A DNA stretch of 64,000 bases from Jacaranda mimosifolia (lineage: Eukaryota > Streptophyta > Magnoliopsida > Lamiales > Bignoniaceae). The stretch covers positions 33,460,690-33,524,689 of the forward strand of contig CM032118.1 in NCBI GenBank assembly GCA_018894105.1, given 5' to 3'. Both the position numbers and the translations under genes were made by a program. Shown here in pieces: positions 59,246-64,000 of the stretch (its first letter is position 1; every line of letters starts with the position of its first letter). A model generated the notes under the pieces. The model was not told the DNA's origin and made no database searches. It worked only from the letters and a program-made list of their open reading frames with translations.

Positions 59246-59631
59246 AATAGCTAAAAATACAAATCTACGCCAAACAAGAAATCTTGGTATAATATCTAAA
59301 AATCTTCCTATATTACAATATATGCAATAGCAAACAATCCAACAAAAGTTCAACATATACTAGTACATAAAAATCCAAACAATCTAAATCTAACATGTCC
59401 TAAAAGCAAAACTTAGCAGTTGTCATTGGTCCTTAAAAATCTTGCAATTCTTCTTTCATTAATTGTATCATCTCCATGACCTTCTTCTTACGGATTAATC
59501 TTAAAAAAGCAAGATATTAGTCATAAAGTAATGATAATAAGGTATACCAAGCATACATATGTAATAAAATGGTAAACAAATACGTCATCAAGGTCAAGTT
59601 AATCTTACTAGTCGTAACTTCTTTGCATGGA

Positions 59632-60240
59632 CGAGATAAGTACTCAAATAAACAAATTCAGTATTTAACATATAAGAGATAAGTACTAAAATGAACAATT
59701 TCAGTATTGAGCAAGGCGGAGCTAGGTACTGAAATGAATAACTTCAATATTTAATATAGAAGGGCTAAGTACTAGAATGACAAAATACAATATTTAAAGT
59801 AGAAGACTTAAGTAGTGAAAAACCAACAAATTCAGTATTTAACATAGAACAACTAAGTATTGAAATGAACAAATTCAGTACTTTACATAGAACAGTTTAC
59901 TACTGCAATAGCATAATCCAACATTTTACATCAGAGAGCAAGTACTAAAAAATAGAAAAGCTAAGTAGGAGAAAATAAAGTGCGAAAATGGAGAGAGAGT
60001 AAGAGTGTGTTTGAGAAAATGTGCTGAGAATGAAAATGTTTGTGAAAATAGAAGAGAAGTTGATAGCTTTCTATTTTCATTTTCAGGAGAAAATGAAAAT
60101 GATATTTGAAAACAAAAGCAAACGGGCACTAAGTACTACAATACATATATCCAGCATTTAACATAGAAGAGTGAAGTACTGAATTTAACAAATACAATAT
60201 TTAATATGGGAAAGCAGAGTAATAATAATGCAAAGAGGTA
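59632..60240. repeat. Minisatellite of about 45 bp units, split by a MITE
   Basis: Units follow the pattern AAGTACTGAAATGAACAAATTCAGTATTTAACATAGAAGAG with variation, about ten or more copies at 59632-59950, resuming at 60127-60240. The MITE half-copy at about 59960-60130 interrupts it. Confidence 0.7.
59960..60130 (-). mobile_element. MITE fragment related to the 12127-12656 element
   Basis: On the minus strand it starts GTGCCCGTTTGCTTTTGTTTTC and continues ATTTTCTCCTGAAAATG, then a TTTTCACAAACATTTT block. This is the same order as the block at 12283 on the plus strand. The other terminus is not visible, so it is a partial copy. Confidence 0.6.
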
Positions 60241-60390
60241 CCACTTGTGATAATGGAAGTTGTTAAACAATAAATATAGTACGAAATTAAAGATATGAAA
60301 TATTTACTTGCTCATATAGCTACTTTGTCTTCCCCATCTATTATGTTCACTTTTCCGCACAACCATCATGTCAACTAAGGTCATCTTTAA

Positions 60391-60651
60391 TTACAAATCT
60401 AGACGAATCATATTAGATACATCCTCATCAACATTCAGAGTGATAAACATTTTCTGATTGAGAGTAATGTATTGCACTATCTGGAATTGAGGACAAATTT
60501 CACATAATTTTTTCTCAAGTTGGAAATACAACTCCATTAGGGCCATTCTCTTAACAATGGATATGATATAGAGTTTCTCATTGTACAAACAATTCCCTAA
60601 CAATTGAATTTGAGGTTTTTCAATACTATCCAATATTTTTTCAAGCTCCAA
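60391..60651 (-). other. Unrecognised open frame of 86 codons
   Basis: A leucine/glutamate-rich frame (ELEKILDSIEKPQIQLLGN..., YFQLEKKLCEICPQFQIVQ) with a more protein-like composition than its AT-rich surroundings. Just beyond, near 59440-59510, the minus strand also reads KKKVMEMIQLMKEELQDF. These may be remnants of one spliced or broken gene inside the Mutator-like element. I recognise no family; a chance frame is the main alternative. Confidence 0.25.
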
Positions 60652-60714
60652 AAAAAAAAAAAAAAAAGAATTGTTGCTATGAAAGAGTAAAATGATGATT
60701 CACCATGTGGAATT

Positions 60715-60927
60715 AGAGAAAAAAAGCTTTCTTCTTCTTGCTAGGATATTATAGGCCATTGCAGAAAAAAAAAATGAAAAAAAAATGGGGGGTCTACATT
60801 TTAGCTGGAGTGAAACAGAAAACATAAGATGAAGGAGAAAAAACTTTCTTCTTCCTGCTAGGATATTGTAGGCTATTATAGAAAAAAAAAAGATGGAGGC
60901 CTGCATTCTGGTAAGAGTGAAACAGAC
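60715..60927. repeat. Direct duplication of about 118 bp
   Basis: CTTTCTTCTTCTTGCTAGGATATTATAGGC...GAAAAAAAAAA...GAGTGAAACAGA is present at about 60727 and again at about 60845. It lies just inside the right terminal repeat of the Mutator-like element. Confidence 0.65.
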
Positions 60928-61204
60928 AACAGAAGACGAAGAGGGAGAGGGAGAGAGAGATGAGTTGGGAATTGACTAATGTTTAGGAATTAAAAAAAAA
61001 AAAGAAAGTAAAATGAGGGCATTTTTATCAATTTAAGTGGTTGGGGAGTTAACTCAAAATTGAAACTTGAGATGAGGAGTTCAAAATAAGAAAGTGATGG
61101 ATAGGGATTGAGCTCTAAAGTGAAAATAGGTTTGGACATTTTTAAATAAGGCGCCCATATAAAAAACTTACTAATTACTTGCTAGCTTTTAAAAATGAAG
61201 TAAA

Positions 61205-61550
61205 ATGGTGTTCAATGACTTTATAAGCTACTAAAAATATTATTTGTAAAATGTTTGAGAATTTACATAATGTTATAAAGTGTTTGGTGACATTCTTCAA
61301 AATGAAACTTATGAACTTTTTAGAGAAACATAAGGAGTTCGTAATTTATTTGTAAAATCTTTAAAAAGTCATTTAATTTTAACCATGTCAATTATAAAAT
61401 TTTCATTACTAACATTTTATAAATTCTAATATTTTATTTTATCATGCATAGCACTTCAAAGACTTAATTATTCTTCAAATAAGATTAACATAGCTCATCA
61501 ATTTTAAGAATATTTTATAAACATAGGGATTTATAAGGTTTTTTTTCCCC
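61205..61550. mobile_element. CTTATAAG-family MITE, diverged
   Basis: Carries the CATTTAATTTTAACCATGTCAATTATAAAATT core and ACATTTTATAAATTCTAA, like the copies at 5085 and 43093. Ends are too worn to fix precisely. Confidence 0.5.
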
Positions 61551-63811
61551 CCAAATAACTTTATACAACAATTCATACCTCTCTCGCATAGTTGGGATTT
61601 GAACTTGAGAACTCTTATTAATTATAGAATTTCGATTAGGCTGGAAAATGGATTTTAATTAGTGATCAATCAATAAAAATCTTGATTAATTATTGGTCAA
61701 TCGATCAAGTACTACTATACTTATACTTATATGTATGAGGTACGTAGTTCAAATTCTAATAGTGCCAGATCTGTAGGTAAGTGTGCATAGGTTAATAGAA
61801 ATAAAAACCTTGATTAGAAAGAGATCTTGACCTTATTAAGATGGGAAAGGATGAAAAGGTGAAAACTGCAATAAGACACTTAGGTTTAGATAATTGGATT
61901 AGCTTGTTGATCTCTTCTTGGTAAATGATATATATATATATAAATATATATAGGATGCTTGAAATTGACTAATGGACAAATCATGCAGTAACATAATCTA
62001 AATTTCCTATAATAAACAGAAAATAATTGCTAGGATATATAATTAGAAGGGCTGGTCTAGAAGAAAAGGTAAGCCTGTAGCCGTGGGAATTATAAAATAG
62101 AAATACTGCAAAAAATATTAATCTGATACGTAGCTAGCAATGAAGTTGTAATGGGGCAAGTCTCTGATCCTCTTGCATTCGCTAAGCACATGGAATACTA
62201 TATACTACCAATATCTTTATTTCGGACATAATAAATATTCTTACTAATGTTCACTCCAGAGACAACGGGTCGACATACAAACATTGTTGTGGAAAAGGAC
62301 AGGAGCAGCACGCACTTCAAGAAAAATACTAAAGAAAAAAAGGTTAAGGTTTAATGTTTGCTTAGATAAATCACTGATCAAGAAAGTCCAGAAATGAGCT
62401 TACCAACAAGAGATAAAGACACAAGAAATAATTAAAAATTATATGTATGTATAATTTACTGTAATGCATGTGGACTACTAGACCATATAATTTACTTTAA
62501 TTCATGAGGATTACTAGACTGTATATTTATTTACAGTAATGTTGACAATTTGATTGATGGGATCAATCAATTTAATTAGTGAGTCTTTTGATGACATTAA
62601 TTCATTGAACTAATTTCGAGTAAAATAATAACAAAAATGAGATGAAAAGGAGTTTCCACATGCATGTAGAAATTAGCTCACTTTCGCACTCAGAAGTCTA
62701 TTTATTTTTGACAATACAATTACATCAACTTGTGTGGGTCCTATGCACAATGTCTCATTTGTTAAGACTTTTTTACATTGGACAAAATTGTTTGCATATG
62801 TGTTTCATAATTTTCCATTTTACGATTTCCTTTATCTTTTAGTGTTTACTATTGTCTCTTTTTTCCCTCACCCCAGCCCTTTGCCCACCAAGATGATGAA
62901 GAAGATCGGTTGAGAAGATAAAAATGGGAGGCTATAGGGTGTCAAAGCGGTGCTGGCCTTCGCAGCACCACAAAAAATTAAGGCATCAGCTATATTCAAT
63001 TGTTCAATTCATAATTCATGCTAAAAATTTATAGCTTAAGCTACAAGATTGGTCTAGCCAGACCTGAAGCAGATACTCTCGTAGCTAACCTTCACCATAA
63101 CTAATCCGTAGCTAAATAATTTTTTTTCTTATATATATATATATATATATAAATTTTTTCCTATAGATAATTTGGAATTAATCTTTTGCGCTTATATCAA
63201 ACATGCCTAGCGATTGACAATTAATAATTATTGTTACTTGTTATTTAAAAAAAATTACATTTGCTTTGAAATATTTATAGCTATAATTTGTTGTTATAGC
63301 TATGAAATTTGAATTTCATAGCAATATTTTTATAGTAGATACCTAATATTTTAGTAATGGAGGTGCGATTGAAGGTGACGGGAGTATTAGGTTGTGAAAT
63401 GTGTTTGGAATTTTCTCTCTTGATTTAAATTTTTATTGCTTGTCCAAGCTCTATATTTCCCACGTCCTGCAACACATCAACAGTTAGAGTGAGATCTAGG
63501 ATATATGGCAAAGATAAATGTAAGCAAAGTAACAGAAAATATATAAAAAATAGGGTTTCCTTGGTTAAATGTGAAGATTGGCTAATTATATGATAAGGGT
63601 CACCTGCTTGGACCTCTTTAATTGGCCTCATTTGCCCAATTCGTCCTCATTGGTCTTCTTTTCTCAGCTTTAGTATACTATAGGCCTTATTCCCATTAGC
63701 CCAACTCATATTCATTGGATCCGCAATATAATGGTCCATTAATGCTAGATTGGGCCTTTTTGCTGGAGGCCCTAATATCTATGCTACATCAGGTTTGGGG
63801 GTTGGTGCAAG
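61551..63811. other. Gene-free stretch
   Basis: AT-rich with TA runs near 61930 and 63137. Short frames at 62642-62842 and 63425-63631 have no motif or homology I recognise. No transposon ends identified. Confidence 0.4.
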
Positions 63812-64000
63812 TAGGGCTGTCAATGGATCAGATTTGGATTGAAACATACTGAATCTAAATTCGAATTCAAAAGTAATATGTCAGATCCAAATTCGATGCA
63901 AAATTCATCGGATCTATAGTTGGTATAAATATATCCAGATCCAAATAAAAGTCAAATATCTGTCGGATATCCAAAAAAATTTTAATTTGAATATTTAAAA
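63812..64000. mobile_element. Left end of a third hAT-family element (runs off the window)
   Basis: Starts TAGGGCTGTCAATGGATCAG, the same terminus as the elements at 1182 and 9032, followed by repeated GGATCT/CAGATCC and CGGATATCC motifs. The right end lies outside the window. Confidence 0.65.

Larger units (their letters stand above)
53426..61156. mobile_element. Large Mutator-like element carrying satellite DNA (7.7 kb)
   Basis: The two ends are inverse repeats that align without gaps over the first 56 bp. Agreement is weak in the first 20 and good afterwards: CCCAAACTTAATTTC against TCCAAACCTATTTTC, then CCCTAT in both. They continue through AAAATGCCC to CT-rich runs about 250 bp inside (53680-53705 left; 60935-60960 right, as GA). 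ATATAAAAA occurs immediately outside both ends (53417-53425 and 61157-61165), a perfect 9-bp duplication, the size Mutator elements make. Inside are a seven-unit satellite, a solo LTR, a minisatellite and a MITE. No MURA transposase domain was recognised, so it is probably non-autonomous. Confidence 0.7.

Noticed and set aside
1..64000. CRISPR arrays, bacterial operons, rRNA or organellar insertions
   Set aside because: The tandem repeats seen lack regular unique spacers with conserved short repeats, genes have introns, and no rRNA or plastid/mitochondrial gene sequence was recognised. tRNA genes were not found by eye; a tRNA scan would be needed to exclude them.

Overview
The window looks like nuclear DNA of a flowering plant, most likely a eudicot. 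It is strongly AT-rich, packed with plant transposable-element families (hAT, Mutator-like, CACTA, Tourist-like MITEs, Ty1/copia, Ty3/gypsy, Helitron-like, poly(A) retroposon), and its genes have GT..AG introns. Nothing in it resembles a prokaryotic operon, phage or CRISPR array. The species cannot be named from the sequence.

Only two host genes are supported. The first, at 29888-39655 (+), is a complete 12-exon VARICOSE/EDC4 gene for the scaffold protein of the cytoplasmic mRNA-decapping complex. Its splice junctions join in frame throughout to give 1,444 residues. The second, at 41504-41959 (-), is an intronless gene for a small plastid J-domain co-chaperone of the DnaJ 11 type (151 residues). 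They point towards each other across about 1.8 kb of sequence with no recognisable gene and have no evident functional link.

The rest is a layered transposon graveyard. Region by region: 0.6-7.4 kb is a diverged tandem duplication of about 740 bp whose first copy is split by a 5.4-kb hAT element with a decayed transposase. 7.5-13.1 kb holds nested MITEs, a second hAT derivative, a Helitron-like fragment and Tourist-like MITEs. 13.1-19.3 kb is a wrecked Ty3/gypsy element with a solo LTR of another family inside its reverse-transcriptase catalytic motif, followed by a minisatellite. 19.7-26.4 kb is a Ty1/copia element with an abnormal 5' end: an inverted LTR fused head to head with a truncated forward LTR, flanked by a matching 5-bp target duplication. 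27.2-29.1 kb has further hAT-like elements. 43-53.4 kb carries MITEs, a CACTA derivative, a poly(A) retroposon, a 2.2-kb Mutator-like element and an hAT-like element. 53.4-61.2 kb is a single 7.7-kb Mutator-like element that contains a satellite of about 440 bp repeated seven times, itself split by a 1.2-kb solo LTR, plus a second minisatellite split by a MITE. A third hAT-family end begins at 63812 and runs off the window.

The most unusual structures are the inverted-LTR copia element, the satellite-bearing Mutator-like element, and the hAT insertion whose empty site survives in the neighbouring duplicate. I found no convincing new protein-coding system. All boundaries were read by eye.
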